Positions 33,661 through 44,501 of a stretch of 64,000 nt of DNA are shown here, piece by piece (position 1 is the stretch's first letter; the number at the start of each line of letters is the position of its first letter). Under the pieces are notes generated by a model that worked only from the letters and a program-made list of their open reading frames with translations, had not been told where the DNA came from and made no database searches. Source of the stretch: Silicimonas algicola (GTDB taxonomy: Bacteria > Pseudomonadota > Alphaproteobacteria > Rhodobacterales > Rhodobacteraceae); NCBI RefSeq assembly GCF_003148765.1, contig NZ_QGGV01000002.1, forward strand, positions 1 to 64,000, given 5' to 3'. The translations under genes were made by a program, and so were the position numbers.

Positions 33661-34665
33661 ATGACCGTTCGCATCGCCGTCATCGGGGCCGGGATCATGG
33701 GCGCGGATCATGCGCGCATCGTGGCCGAGGATCTGCCGGGCGCCTGCCTTCAGGTGGTTTGCGACATGGACGGGGCGCGGGCGCGGGGTGTGGCCGAGAC
33801 CTTGGGCGCGGTGGACACGGCGACCGATCCCGGGGCGGTGATCGCTCGCGACGACGTGGACGCCGTGATCGTGGCGAGTCCCGACGCGACCCATGCCGAT
33901 CTCTCGATCTCCTGCATTCGGGCGGGCAAGCCGGTGATGTGCGAAAAGCCGCTTTCGGCCTCGTCGGATGACTGCCTGCGGGTGATGGAGGCCGAGCAGG
34001 CCTCTGGCACGCGGCTTGTGCAGGTCGGCTTCATGCGGCGCTTCGACCAGAGCTACGTCGAGATGAAGGCGGCGCTGGACGAAGGCATCCTCGGCCGTGC
34101 CTTGATGATGCACAACTTTCACCGCAACGTGGCGACGCCGAATGCGGATTTCACCGGCGCCATGGCGATCACCAATTCCGCGCCGCATGAGTTCGACGTG
34201 GCGCGCCATGTGCTCGGGGCCGAATACGCCTCGATCTGGGCCGCGCAGCCCACGCGCTCGGACGACAGGGTGGCGCCCGTGGTCATGGTTTTGCGGACGA
34301 CCGGCGGGCAACTCGTGAATATCGAGATCAACAACAATGCCGCCTACGGCTACGACGTGCGGGGAGAGCTGGTGGGCGAGGCTGGCAGCGTCTCGATGGC
34401 GCCGGTCCTGCACTCGCGGCTGGACAGCGCCCTGTCCAACAGCAGCCGCTATGACGCCGACTGGCGCGGACGCTATGCCGAGGCCTATCGCCGTCAGAAC
34501 CGTGCCTTCCTGCGCTTCGTCGAGACGGGGCGGTTCCCCGACATCGCCGCGTCTGCCTGGGATGGCTATGCTGCGGCCCTCGTGGCCGAGACGGGCGTGA
34601 AGGCCCTTGCCACCGGCAACACCGAACCGGTCCGAATGATCGACCGCCCCGCTTTCTACGCCTGA
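33661..34665 (+). CDS. Gfo/Idh/MocA family oxidoreductase
   Basis: The 334-residue protein has the N-terminal NAD(P) loop VRIAVIGAGIMGADHARIV, the family hallmark CEKPLS near residues 98-103 and a C-terminal alpha/beta domain with NSAPHEFDVARHVLG. Inositol 2-dehydrogenase and related sugar or cyclitol dehydrogenases belong here. GGGAGGA precedes the ATG. It is followed by a TIM-barrel isomerase; together they could process a cyclitol or sugar, but neither substrate is fixed by the sequence. Confidence 0.88.
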   Translation: MTVRIAVIGAGIMGADHARIVAEDLPGACLQVVCDMDGARARGVAETLGAVDTATDPGAVIARDDVDAVIVASPDATHADLSISCIRAGKPVMCEKPLSASSDDCLRVMEAEQASGTRLVQVGFMRRFDQSYVEMKAALDEGILGRALMMHNFHRNVATPNADFTGAMAITNSAPHEFDVARHVLGAEYASIWAAQPTRSDDRVAPVVMVLRTTGGQLVNIEINNNAAYGYDVRGELVGEAGSVSMAPVLHSRLDSALSNSSRYDADWRGRYAEAYRRQNRAFLRFVETGRFPDIAASAWDGYAAALVAETGVKALATGNTEPVRMIDRPAFYA

Positions 34666-34678
34666 CCCGGGAGCTCCG

Positions 34679-35458
34679 ATGACCCAGCCCTTCCAGCTTG
34701 CCGCCTGCGCCGAGATGCTGTGGCGTGACCGCCCGATCGACTGGCGGGCGTCGCGCCTGACCGAGATGGGTTTCGGCGTCGGTCTCTGGAACTGGCCGGA
34801 CCACGACCTTGCCGCACTGGAGAGGACCGGCGCCACCTTCACCATCATGAACGGCTATCTTGAAGGGCGGCTCGCCGACGACGAGGGCGCGGACCTCCTC
34901 CTTGCCTCGGCGCGCGAGACGGCGAAGGTCGGCCGGCGGCTCGGCGTTCACCGCCTGAACCTGCACGGCACGGGCCTGGGCGACGGCGGCATCCCGATCC
35001 GCCAGCACGAGGTCGAGACGGGGCCGATGTGGCTGAAGGCGCGGGACACGCTGAACCGGATCGCCGATCTTGGCGACGAGATGGGCGTCACCTTCACGCT
35101 CGAGAACCTGAACCTTCTCGACCATCCGGGCTGCCCATTCGGATCGACCGCCGCTGTTCTGGCGCTCGTCTCGGCCGTCGACCGCCCCTCGCTGCGGATC
35201 AACCTCGATCTCTACCATACGCAGATCGGCGAGGGCGACCTTATCCGCTGGTGCGAGAAGTGCCTGCCGTGGATCGGCGAGGTTCAGGTGGCCGACAATC
35301 CGGGCCGTTGCGAGCCGGGGACGGGCGAGATCAACTACGCCGCCGTCGCGCGGGCTCTGGCCGACATGGGCTATCGCGGGCCAGTGGGGATGGAGGCCTT
35401 CGCTAAAGGTGACGACGAGGCCGCGCTCGAGGCGTTCCGCGCGGCCTTCACACTCTAG
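34679..35458 (+). CDS. Hydroxypyruvate isomerase-like TIM-barrel protein
   Basis: The 259-residue protein is of the xylose isomerase-like TIM-barrel (AP endonuclease 2) superfamily. The Hyi-like segment EVQVADNPGRCEPGTGEINY near the C-terminal third and the metal-ligand positions (Glu in TLENLN, Asp/His in LDLYHTQIGEGD) are visible. It may isomerise hydroxypyruvate and tartronate semialdehyde, or a sugar or inosose. It converges with the first SDR gene and overlaps it by four bases. Confidence 0.8.
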   Translation: MTQPFQLAACAEMLWRDRPIDWRASRLTEMGFGVGLWNWPDHDLAALERTGATFTIMNGYLEGRLADDEGADLLLASARETAKVGRRLGVHRLNLHGTGLGDGGIPIRQHEVETGPMWLKARDTLNRIADLGDEMGVTFTLENLNLLDHPGCPFGSTAAVLALVSAVDRPSLRINLDLYHTQIGEGDLIRWCEKCLPWIGEVQVADNPGRCEPGTGEINYAAVARALADMGYRGPVGMEAFAKGDDEAALEAFRAAFTL

Positions 35459-36186
35459 CGGATGGTGTAGCCGCCGTCGGTGACCAGGTTCTCGCCGGTC
35501 ACGATGCCCGCGTCCTCTGAGCAGAGATACATCGCCGCCGCCGCGATCTCGCGCGGTTTGGCGAAGCGGCCAACGGGGATCTCGGCCTTGGCGCGCTCGC
35601 CCTTCTCGCCAGCCCATCCGACCAGCGCCATCGGCGTCTCGACCACCGTGGGCGAGATGGCGTTCACGGTGATGCCGTGGCGTGCCCATTCCAGCGCCAG
35701 TACCTTCGTCAGCCCGATCAGTCCCGCCTTGCTGGAGCCATAGGCGGCGTGCTCGGCGATGGCGACCATGCCCGCTTGCGAAGCGATGTTGACGATCCGG
35801 CCCCGTCCCGACGCCTTGAGGTACGGCAATCCGGCGACGGAAACGAGCCAGGGCGCGCGCAGGTTGATGAGGTGGGTCAGGTCCCAGTCGCGGATCGACT
35901 GTTCCTCGGCGGGGGCGACGATCCCGAGGCCTGCGTTGTTGATGAGGCAATCGATGCCCATGGCCTCGCCGATCTCGGCCACAACGGCGTCGATGGCCTC
36001 GGGCTTGGTCAGGTCCAGCGTCCAGGCTCGATGCTCGCCGGGCAGGCTGGCGGCGAGGTCCGAGGCGTCTTCCTTGTCGACGAGCGCGAGGCGCGCGCCG
36101 GCTTCGGCGAAGGCCTTGGCCATCGCGTGGCCGATGCCGCCCGCGGCGCCGGTGAGAAGGACGGAGCGTCCGGTGAAGTCGGCCAT
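35455..36186 (-). CDS. Short-chain dehydrogenase/reductase, probable polyol dehydrogenase (SDR 1)
   Basis: The 243-residue classical SDR has TGAAGGIGHAM cofactor motif, NNAGLGIV and the catalytic Ser, Tyr-x3-Lys (YGSSKAGLIGL). Asp37 after the second strand (ALVDKED) predicts NAD preference. The ending VTDGGYTIR is typical. It is the last gene of the leftward operon with the SorC-type regulator, kinase and GatZ-like gene, so it probably oxidises a sugar alcohol. The substrate is not fixed. Confidence 0.85.
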   Translation of the reverse strand: MADFTGRSVLLTGAAGGIGHAMAKAFAEAGARLALVDKEDASDLAASLPGEHRAWTLDLTKPEAIDAVVAEIGEAMGIDCLINNAGLGIVAPAEEQSIRDWDLTHLINLRAPWLVSVAGLPYLKASGRGRIVNIASQAGMVAIAEHAAYGSSKAGLIGLTKVLALEWARHGITVNAISPTVVETPMALVGWAGEKGERAKAEIPVGRFAKPREIAAAAMYLCSEDAGIVTGENLVTDGGYTIR

Positions 36187-36196
36187 CGCGCGTCCC

Positions 36197-36928
36197 TCAG
36201 ATGTCGAAGTTGGTGGGGAGGACGACCACGTCGCGGATCGTGACGTTACGGTTCCGCGTCAGCATGAAGACAACCGCCTCGGCAACCTCCGACGGTTCGA
36301 TCAGGCTGCCGCTTTCCTTCGCTTTCCGCAGGTTCTCCTCGGGCCAGTCGGCGAGAAGTGCGCTGATGACGGGACCGGGCGAGACGGAACCGACGCGGAT
36401 GCCCTTCTTGTTCAACTGCCGCCGCATGGTCTGGACGAAGCAGGTCATGGCCCACTTCGAAGCGGAATAGACCGGCTCCCACGGCACGGGGAAATGGCCG
36501 GCGACGGACGAGGTGATGACGATGTCACCCGAGCCTCGCTCTATCATGTGGGGGATGACGTTGTGGACGTTCTTCATCACCGCGTTGACGTTGAGGTTCA
36601 GCATCCGGTCGATGGCGGCGGGATCCTCGACCTCGGTCAGGTCGCCGCCGATGTAGGTGCCGGCGTTGGCGTGCAGGATGTCGAGGCGGCCGGCGGTGTC
36701 GAGGACGCCCGACAGAAGGGTGTTGCAGCTTTCGGGATCGAGGAGGTCGATCCGAAGCGCCTTCGCGTTCGGCCCAAGGCGGTCGCAGATCCTCTCCATC
36801 GCCGCCTCGTCGCGGTCGACCAGCACCACGGTCGCTCCCTCGGCCAGAAGCGCCTCGGCGGTCGCGAGCCCGATGCCCGAGGCACCGCCGGTGATCGCGG
36901 CGACCTTGCCTGTCAGTTTCTCAGCCAT
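36197..36928 (-). CDS. Ribitol 2-dehydrogenase-like SDR (SDR 2)
   Basis: The 243-residue SDR closely resembles Klebsiella ribitol dehydrogenase: GKVAAITGGASGIGL, the unusual HANAGTYIGG in place of [20 protein letters not shown] with Tyr-x3-Lys, and the C-terminus NVTIRDVVVLPTNFDI. This supports oxidation of a pentitol or related polyol with NAD. A paralogue with the same unusual motifs lies at 51360. It is ten bases upstream of SDR 1 in the same operon. Confidence 0.85.
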   Translation of the reverse strand: MAEKLTGKVAAITGGASGIGLATAEALLAEGATVVLVDRDEAAMERICDRLGPNAKALRIDLLDPESCNTLLSGVLDTAGRLDILHANAGTYIGGDLTEVEDPAAIDRMLNLNVNAVMKNVHNVIPHMIERGSGDIVITSSVAGHFPVPWEPVYSASKWAMTCFVQTMRRQLNKKGIRVGSVSPGPVISALLADWPEENLRKAKESGSLIEPSEVAEAVVFMLTRNRNVTIRDVVVLPTNFDI

Positions 36929-36949
36929 ATCCGTAGTCTCCCTCGGAAA

Positions 36950-37708
36950 TCAGTGGGTCAGGTAGCCGCCGTCGGCCACGAGGACCGAACCGGTGACGTA
37001 GCTCGACGCGGGCGAACAGAGGAAGAGGGCGCAGTTCGCCATCTCCTCGGGCTGGCCGAAGCGGCGCATGGGCGTGTTCTCGGTCCAGACCTTGTTCCAG
37101 GCCTCGTTCGCGATGCCGCCCGCCGTCATGTCGCTGACGACATAACCGGGGGCAAGCGCGTTCACGCGGATGCCGCGCGCGGCGTATTCGAAGGCCATGA
37201 CCTTCGTCATCTGGTGAACGGCGGCCTTGGAAGCGTTGTAGGCGACCTGAAGCTGGGGCTGGTTCGCGACCTCGGCCGAGATCGAGCCGATGTTCAGGAT
37301 CGCGCCGCCACCCTGCGTCAGCATCTGCTTCACCGCGGCGCGGGCGATGCGGAACGGGGCGATGAAGTTGGTGTCGGTGATCGCGGCCAGGCGGTCGTCG
37401 CCGAAGTCGTGGAAGTCGCCGTTGTCCGCAATGCCCGCGTTGTTCACGAGGATGTCGATGCGGCCGAAGCGGTCGAGTGTCTCCTCCACGATCCGGTCCG
37501 GGGTCGCCGGGTCGGTCACGTCGCCCTGGCTCCAGCCATAGGCGTCCGAGGCGCAAAGCTCGTCCACGAAGGCGTTGCGGGTGCGGCCATTGACCATCAC
37601 CTGCGCCCCCGCCTTGCCGAAGAGGCGCGAGATGGCGAGGCCGATGCCCCGGTTGCCGCCGGTGACGAGGGCCACCTTTCCGTCGAGGCGAAACTGGTCG
37701 AGTGACAT
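36950..37708 (-). CDS. Short-chain dehydrogenase/reductase (SDR 3)
   Basis: The 252-residue classical SDR has [24 protein letters not shown], the Ser of ISAEVANQP and [14 protein letters not shown] with Tyr-x3-Lys, and a C-terminal VADGGYLTH. The second-strand residue pattern (VMVNGRTRN) suggests NADP is possible, unlike SDR 1. It follows the GatZ-like gene by 14 bases. With three different SDRs, the operon can probably oxidise or interconvert several polyols or ketoses. Confidence 0.85.
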   Translation of the reverse strand: MSLDQFRLDGKVALVTGGNRGIGLAISRLFGKAGAQVMVNGRTRNAFVDELCASDAYGWSQGDVTDPATPDRIVEETLDRFGRIDILVNNAGIADNGDFHDFGDDRLAAITDTNFIAPFRIARAAVKQMLTQGGGAILNIGSISAEVANQPQLQVAYNASKAAVHQMTKVMAFEYAARGIRVNALAPGYVVSDMTAGGIANEAWNKVWTENTPMRRFGQPEEMANCALFLCSPASSYVTGSVLVADGGYLTH

Positions 37709-37722
37709 GGGCGTCCTTCCGT

Positions 37723-38991
37723 TCAGGGTGTGCAGGCGGCGTGATAGGCCGCGAGGGTTTCTGTAACGCGCCGCACCAGCACCTCCTCGGGATCGAGGGG
37801 GCGTCCGGCGAGGTCGGCGGCGGCGGGCATGTGTTGCCAGAGGAGTGGGAGGGGGACGTCCCGGCCCTTCAGGGCAGCGACCAGACGGTCGACGGCGTGT
37901 TTGGCTGCGTCGTGCGTCCAGTAGTAGCGGATGCGGTCCGAGAGCGAGTAGTGGCGCATCACGAAGTCGGTCGCGGCGTCGCCCGAGGCGTGGCTGCTCC
38001 AGTAGCCGGGCGAGGCCCGCATCAGCCGCTCCATCTCGCGCATCAGGGGCCGATCGCCGTAGTCCGGCACCAGGTCCGAGGCGATGAGGTCGAGCGCGTA
38101 GAGCGCCTCGCGCAGGACGAAGGTCAGTTCGGGACCGACCTTGAGGATCGCGAAGCCATCGTGGACGAGCGCCGAGAGAGGGGTCTCGCCCTGGTAGTCG
38201 GTCGAATGCGCCTCGAAGACCAGTGCGGGTTCGTCGTCAAGGACGCGAACCAGATCGCGCGCCTTTTCAGGGGCGTAGGGGATGACGTTGTGGTTGCCGA
38301 ACTCGACCCCCGGCTGCACGACGAGGCCGATGACGCGGCCGAAGGCGTCCGACAGTCCCGCCTCGGCGAAGGCCCGGCGGTGGACGGCGACCGTCTCGCG
38401 GGCCGCGACAGGATCGGTCGGCGGGATGGAGTCCAGAGCGTGGTCGGCGCCGCCCGGCGGGGGAACCTCGGTGCCGATGATGTAGCGGGGGTGGATGCCC
38501 GTCCCCTGACCGACCCGTTCGGCGACCCCTGCCAACCGCACGGCGCGGCGCGCCGTGATCGCGTCGTCGAGCGCCGGAGGCTCGCCCGCGCAGCCCATGG
38601 AGGCGTCGAGGTGGATCTTGCGGAAGCCCGCCGCGACGAAGGCCGCGACCATTGCTTCGGCTTCTTCCATCGCCTCCTCGGCGGGTCTGTCGCGCCAGGG
38701 ATTGGGGCCGAGGTGGTCGCCGCCAAGGATGATCGCGTCAGGCGTGCAGCCTTCCTCATCCGCGATACTATGGACGAGGGCGGCGAAGTCGGCGGGCGTC
38801 ATGCCGGTGTAGCCGCCCCGGTGGTTCACCTGGTTGCAGGTCGCCTCGATCAGGACGGTGCTGCCGGTCGCCGCGCCGTGTCTGAGCGCGGCTCGCAGGA
38901 CGACAGGATGCGCCGAGCAGACCGAGGTGAGCCCGCGCGGCGTGCCGCCGCGGCGGAGCTTGGCCAGATCGTCCAGCGCAAGTCGGGTCAT
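37723..38991 (-). CDS. GatZ/KbaZ-like protein, probable D-tagatose-6-phosphate 4-epimerase or aldolase-type enzyme
   Basis: The 422-residue protein is a full-length GatZ/KbaZ family member ([65 protein letters not shown]). In enterobacteria GatZ only assists the catalytic GatY aldolase. No GatY or KbaY gene is in this window. Stand-alone relatives in Agrobacterium polyol catabolism were assigned D-tagatose-6-phosphate 4-epimerase activity. Its overlap with a PfkB kinase gene and its closeness to a tagatose-3-epimerase-like gene fit that role. Its product would be fructose-6-phosphate. Confidence 0.85.
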   Translation of the reverse strand: MTRLALDDLAKLRRGGTPRGLTSVCSAHPVVLRAALRHGAATGSTVLIEATCNQVNHRGGYTGMTPADFAALVHSIADEEGCTPDAIILGGDHLGPNPWRDRPAEEAMEEAEAMVAAFVAAGFRKIHLDASMGCAGEPPALDDAITARRAVRLAGVAERVGQGTGIHPRYIIGTEVPPPGGADHALDSIPPTDPVAARETVAVHRRAFAEAGLSDAFGRVIGLVVQPGVEFGNHNVIPYAPEKARDLVRVLDDEPALVFEAHSTDYQGETPLSALVHDGFAILKVGPELTFVLREALYALDLIASDLVPDYGDRPLMREMERLMRASPGYWSSHASGDAATDFVMRHYSLSDRIRYYWTHDAAKHAVDRLVAALKGRDVPLPLLWQHMPAAADLAGRPLDPEEVLVRRVTETLAAYHAACTP

Positions 38992-39968
38992 CCGCGCCTC
39001 GCCGTGTTGCGGATGAAGGCGTCAAGCTCGGCGCGGGTTCCCGCGCCCTCCATCGGGCCGCGGACGGTCACGTTGCGCGCGCCCGCGGCGCAGCCATAGG
39101 TCAGTGCCTCCTCCACCGTCATCCCCAGACGGCGGCAGGCGACGTAGGCTCCGCCGAAGCAGTCGCCTGCGCCCGTGGGGTCCAGTTCCTTTACAGCGAA
39201 GGCGGGCGCGTCGGTTCGGGTGCCATCGGGCTGGAAGCAGGTCGCGCCCTCAGCGCCGCGCTTGAGCACGATCTCCTTCGCGCCGCGCTCGAAAAGACGC
39301 GCCACGGCGGCGGCTTCGCCCTCGACACCGGCGGCGCGCTCCAGCTCCTCGCCGGAGGGAAGAAGCAGGTCGGCCTGACCGACGAGCCGGTCGAAGCGCG
39401 TCTCGGTCTCGGTGTCGTACTTCAGTTCCTTGCGCAGGTTCGGGTCGAGTGACAGCGTTCCGCCGCGCAGGCGCACGGACACCAAGGCCTTCTCGATCAC
39501 CGGCCAGGCGCCGGGCATCGAAAGGGCCGAGCCCATGACGTGCAGGTGGCCTGCGCGTCCTGCCACCGCCGCGACGGCTTCGGTCCAGCCAAAGCGGGCG
39601 GCGGCGGAGGTCGCGATGTTGTAGACGAAGTCGCGCGAGGCGTCGGCGCGGTAGCGAACGAAGGCGCTGCCCGTGGGCCAGTCCGGGTCGACGGCGACGC
39701 CCGAGACGTCGACGCCGTCGCGCCTCAGCCGGTCGAGGTTCGCCCGGCCGAAGTCGTCGTCGCCGACCGCACCTATCATCGCCGCCGCCCCGCCGATCCG
39801 GCCGCACTGGTCGATGAAGATGGCGGGAGCGCCCGAGGGGTAGGGGCCGACGAGCGGTTGTGCCTCGGTGAAGCCGTCGCCGACCGTGGTGGCGACGATC
39901 TCGACGAGGATCTCGCCCACGCAGATCGTGGGGCCCAGATCGTCGGGGGCCAGGGCAGGTCGCGTCAC
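38988..39968 (-). CDS. PfkB family carbohydrate kinase, probable tagatose/ketohexose kinase
   Basis: The 326-residue kinase has the PfkB signature ELDPTGAGDCFGGAYV with catalytic Asp269 and the N-terminal GG motif at CGRIGGAAAMIGAVGDDDFG. Its stop overlaps the start of the GatZ-like gene (ATGA), so the two steps are coupled. The neighbours suggest phosphorylation of a ketohexose such as D-tagatose or D-fructose at C6. A 2-keto-3-deoxygluconate kinase role is conceivable but no KDG pathway genes are near. Confidence 0.87.
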   Translation of the reverse strand: MTRPALAPDDLGPTICVGEILVEIVATTVGDGFTEAQPLVGPYPSGAPAIFIDQCGRIGGAAAMIGAVGDDDFGRANLDRLRRDGVDVSGVAVDPDWPTGSAFVRYRADASRDFVYNIATSAAARFGWTEAVAAVAGRAGHLHVMGSALSMPGAWPVIEKALVSVRLRGGTLSLDPNLRKELKYDTETETRFDRLVGQADLLLPSGEELERAAGVEGEAAAVARLFERGAKEIVLKRGAEGATCFQPDGTRTDAPAFAVKELDPTGAGDCFGGAYVACRRLGMTVEEALTYGCAAGARNVTVRGPMEGAGTRAELDAFIRNTARRG

Positions 39969-39977
39969 CTCAGCGCC

Positions 39978-40865
39978 TCATGCCTTGGCGTTGATGGTGC
40001 GCTGCATCTTCGCCTCGGCCCATCTCTGCTCGATGAACTGGCGGGCGTGGGCGGCCAGCGGGTTGTTGTCGTCCCAGGTGTCGCGCCAGATGCCGCAGAC
40101 GCGGCTGAGCGCCTCGTCCACGATGGCGCTCGAGAAGCTTTCGAAGACCACGTCGCGGTCGTCGTAGCCGATGTCGACGAGGGCGGCGAAGATCGACGGA
40201 AAGTCGATGGTGCCGGTGCCGAGGTAGCCGCGATAGTTCTCGTTGAAATGGAAGTAGCGGCACTTGTCGCCGGCCATGCGGATGGCGGCAGCCGGGCTCG
40301 CTTCCTCGATGTTCATGTGGAAGGTGTCGAGGTGGAGGTAGACGTCGTCGCGGCCGGTGTCCTCGATGAACTTCAGCCCCTGCGCGGTGGTGTTGAGGAG
40401 GTTCGACTCGAAGCGGTTCACGACCTCGAGGACGATCTCGACGCCCGAGTCCTTCGCCACGTCCGCGGTGGCCGCGATGGCGCCGGCGCTGTTCATCCAG
40501 CCGTCCTCCGTAGGCATCGCGTCGTACTTGCCGTGCATCGAATAGAGGATGCCGCCGAGGCGGATGCCGCCGATATCGCGCACCGCCTTCACGGCGTCCG
40601 CCAGAAGTGCCGTGCCCTTCGCGACGATGGCCCTGTCGGTCGACGAGACGTCGGCCGTGGCCGGCAGGCCCATGGTCACGACGATCTCGATGTCGTTCTC
40701 CTGCGCCTTCTTTGCCAGCCGGTCGAGATCGAATTTCTCAGGTTTCAGGTAGGCGAACTCGATCATCCGGTAGCCATGCTCGGCCGCCTTGTCGAGCGCA
40801 TACTCCAGCCCGTCCTGCGACTGACCGGCGGTCCAGACGAAAGAGTGTATTCCTAGGCGACGCAT
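39978..40865 (-). CDS. Sugar phosphate isomerase/epimerase, D-tagatose/psicose 3-epimerase-like
   Basis: The 295-residue TIM barrel carries the metal ligands of ketose 3-epimerases in register: Glu147 (VLEVVN), Asp180 (LDTFHMNIEE), His206 (FHFNEN) and Glu242 (FESFS), matching Glu152, Asp185, His211 and Glu246 of D-tagatose 3-epimerase. It probably swaps C3 configuration of free ketohexoses, for example sorbose/tagatose or fructose/psicose. It is ten bases upstream of the PfkB kinase, giving an epimerise-then-phosphorylate order. Confidence 0.85.
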   Translation of the reverse strand: MRRLGIHSFVWTAGQSQDGLEYALDKAAEHGYRMIEFAYLKPEKFDLDRLAKKAQENDIEIVVTMGLPATADVSSTDRAIVAKGTALLADAVKAVRDIGGIRLGGILYSMHGKYDAMPTEDGWMNSAGAIAATADVAKDSGVEIVLEVVNRFESNLLNTTAQGLKFIEDTGRDDVYLHLDTFHMNIEEASPAAAIRMAGDKCRYFHFNENYRGYLGTGTIDFPSIFAALVDIGYDDRDVVFESFSSAIVDEALSRVCGIWRDTWDDNNPLAAHARQFIEQRWAEAKMQRTINAKA

Positions 40866-40901
40866 AAGTGTCTTCTCCGTGAGGCAAGCGGGGGGAGGCG
40901 G

Positions 40902-41885
40902 CTATTCGGCAGCCGCTTCGGTGATCTGTGTGGCGGTGTCGAGCAGAAGCCGCGCGGTGACGTCGTCGGTGACGAGGGTGTCGACGAGGCCGCGCAGGCA
41001 GGCGGCGCGAATGATGTGGACCTTGTGCGGCCCGGCGGCTGCGAGGATCTTCTCCTCGACCTTCGCGACCTGATCCAGCGGAATGCCGACCGTACGCTCG
41101 TCGATCGTCTTCGAGACCGAATGACCGTCGCGGTCGAGGAACTGGCCCAGGACGTCGCCGATGGCGCCGGCGCCGATCAGCGCCTGGGGCGACAGCTCTT
41201 TCGGCAGGCCGTTGGCGACAAGGAAGGACCGGGGCGACACGTCCGAGCACGTCAGGATGACGGCGTCGAGGGTGTCGAACTTGCGGAAGTGCTCGTTCAG
41301 GTCGGCCTGCGACAACAACAGGTCGCGGTCGATGCCTTCGCTCAGGTAGATGGGGGCGGTCAGGATCGAGTAGTGCGCGCCGAGGACGTCGGCGAAGCCC
41401 GAGACGATGCCGAAGGAATTGAATGTCGAGCCTTTCGCCGTGCCGCCCAGAAGAGAAACCACCTCGAGACCGGGCAGCGAATGGCGCTGAAGACGCCGGA
41501 TCGCGGTTTCCAGCGTCAGGCCCCAGGACACGCCGAGGGAGCGCCAGTCGGCGACGCGCAACCGCTCGGACAGAAACGCCGCGAGGGCGGCGCCCACGGG
41601 GCGGTGATAATCATAGCTCCGGGGGTCGGCGGCGCCGATCACGACCCGGCCGATCCCTAGCGCATCGCGCAGACTGTCTTGAAGCTCGATGTTGGCGAGA
41701 AAGGGAGATTCGATGTGGATCTTGACCAGTCCCATGGCCTTCGCGCGCTGGATCGACTGATTAACGCGAAGACGCGTGACGCCCATCTTCGAGGCGATGT
41801 CGGCCTGCGTCATCTCGTTGACGAAGTAGTGCCAGCACACTTCCGTCAGAAAGACCTCGCTGTCCTCGACCAGCTCGCGGGGCAT
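40902..41885 (-). CDS. SorC/DeoR-type sugar-binding transcriptional regulator
   Basis: The 327-residue protein has a short N-terminal helix-turn-helix (EMTQADIASKMGVTRLRVNQ, residues about 24-43) and a SugarBind/NagB-like C-terminal domain (VVIGAADPRSYDYHRPVGAALAAFL, SLLGGTAKGSTFNSF, GAGAIGDVLGQFLDRDG). It sits first in the leftward polyol operon and diverges from the ABC transporter genes, so it most likely controls both. The inducer is presumably a phosphorylated sugar from this pathway. Upstream GGGAGGA gives a good start. Confidence 0.9.
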   Translation of the reverse strand: MPRELVEDSEVFLTEVCWHYFVNEMTQADIASKMGVTRLRVNQSIQRAKAMGLVKIHIESPFLANIELQDSLRDALGIGRVVIGAADPRSYDYHRPVGAALAAFLSERLRVADWRSLGVSWGLTLETAIRRLQRHSLPGLEVVSLLGGTAKGSTFNSFGIVSGFADVLGAHYSILTAPIYLSEGIDRDLLLSQADLNEHFRKFDTLDAVILTCSDVSPRSFLVANGLPKELSPQALIGAGAIGDVLGQFLDRDGHSVSKTIDERTVGIPLDQVAKVEEKILAAAGPHKVHIIRAACLRGLVDTLVTDDVTARLLLDTATQITEAAAE

Positions 41886-41953
41886 GTATGGCGATCCTCC
41901 CTCGGCCCGCCTTCGTCATAGCGGATCTTGCCGAGAAGATGCATCTTTTACAT

Positions 41954-41964
41954 TTGCATTGCAA
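41954..41964. promoter_or_regulatory. Inverted repeat TTGC-ATT-GCAA in the sorC/ABC divergent promoter
   Basis: The repeat lies in an AT-rich patch (about 41940-42000) within the 210-base divergent region. It is a candidate operator for the SorC-type regulator. Confidence 0.4.
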
Positions 41965-42095
41965 TCCGAACATATGAAAATTTTCCCTTGCGTAAGTTTA
42001 GGGCGGGCCGCATGTTCGGAGACGTGTCGCGACTCGGTCCGGCGGCGAAAGCCGGTGCCGACTGCTTCGACAGACACAATTTTGGGAGGAAGCAC

Positions 42096-43547
<1,452 letters not shown>

Positions 43548-43559
43548 GTCTTGCCTCGA

Positions 43560-43589
43560 CGCGGGGCCGCCACCGAAGGTGGCCCCGCG
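43560..43589 (+). other. Strong stem-loop between binding-protein and permease genes
   Basis: CGCGGGG (43560-43566) pairs with CCCCGCG (43583-43589), and an inner CCACC (43570-43574) pairs with GGTGG (43578-43582) around a GAA loop, leaving a three-base bulge. No U-run follows. It probably protects the upstream binding-protein mRNA or attenuates readthrough. Confidence 0.65.
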
Positions 43590-43621
43590 ACTTCCGGCGC
43601 AGCGCCCAAGGGGAGGGGACG

Positions 43622-44500
43622 ATGCAATCCAACAAGCTCGGCTGGCTGTTCCTTGCGCCCACGATCCTGGTGCTGTTCCTGTTCGGCGTGCTGCCCTTCA
43701 TCTACGTGCTCTGGGTGTCGTTCCATCAGTGGAACCCCTTCGCCGCCAACCCCAACATGATCTTCAACTGGGCCGACAACTATCGCGCCGTCGTCTTCGA
43801 TGCGCAGTTCCTGGCCTCCCTCGGGGCCACTGTGGCCTTCGTCTTCTTCGCCGTCGTGACCGAGGTCATCATCGGCTACTTCCTCGCCCAGGCCTTCATG
43901 GGCGATTTCCCCGGCAAGGCGTTCTTCCGCACCATCCACACGCTGCCGCTGATCGTGGCGCCGATCATCGTGGGCTCGGTGTGGAAGCTGATGACGACGC
44001 CCTCCATCGGGATCATTCCGCATCTTCTCGACAACTGGTTCGGCCTGAACCTCAACATCGGGACAAGCGCGCTCGCGGCCTTCACGGTGACGGTGGTGAT
44101 GGACGTCTGGCACTGGACGCCGCTGGTGACGCTGACGCTGATCGCGGCCCTCGTGTCATTGCCCGCCGACCCCTTCGAGCAGGCTCAGATCGACGGCGCC
44201 GGACCGCGCCAGATCTTCTGGCACATCACGCTGCCGATGATCGCCCCCGCTCTCGTCGCCACCGTCTTCATCCGCCTGATGGACGCGCTGCGCACGGTCG
44301 ACGAGGTGCTGATGCTGACGGGCGGCGGACCGGGCTCGGCCACGCGCTATGTCGGGGTCCACATCTTCAAGGAGGTCTTCCCGAGGACGAACTACGGCTA
44401 TGGTTCGGCCATCTCGGTGATCGTCCTCTACCTCACCATCGTCGTGTGCTGGATGCTCTACACGGGCCTCCTCGCGCCGCGCAAAGGCAAGGAGGGCTGA
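43622..44500 (+). CDS. ABC sugar/polyol transporter permease 1 (MalF/UgpA type)
   Basis: The 292-residue protein has six predicted membrane helices and the EAA loop of inner-membrane ABC permeases (EQAQIDGAGPRQIFWHITLPMIAP, residues about 183-206). GGGGAGGGG precedes ATG 43622. It pairs with permease 2, whose ATG lies 1 base after this stop. Confidence 0.92.
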   Translation: MQSNKLGWLFLAPTILVLFLFGVLPFIYVLWVSFHQWNPFAANPNMIFNWADNYRAVVFDAQFLASLGATVAFVFFAVVTEVIIGYFLAQAFMGDFPGKAFFRTIHTLPLIVAPIIVGSVWKLMTTPSIGIIPHLLDNWFGLNLNIGTSALAAFTVTVVMDVWHWTPLVTLTLIAALVSLPADPFEQAQIDGAGPRQIFWHITLPMIAPALVATVFIRLMDALRTVDEVLMLTGGGPGSATRYVGVHIFKEVFPRTNYGYGSAISVIVLYLTIVVCWMLYTGLLAPRKGKEG

Positions 44501-44501
44501 G

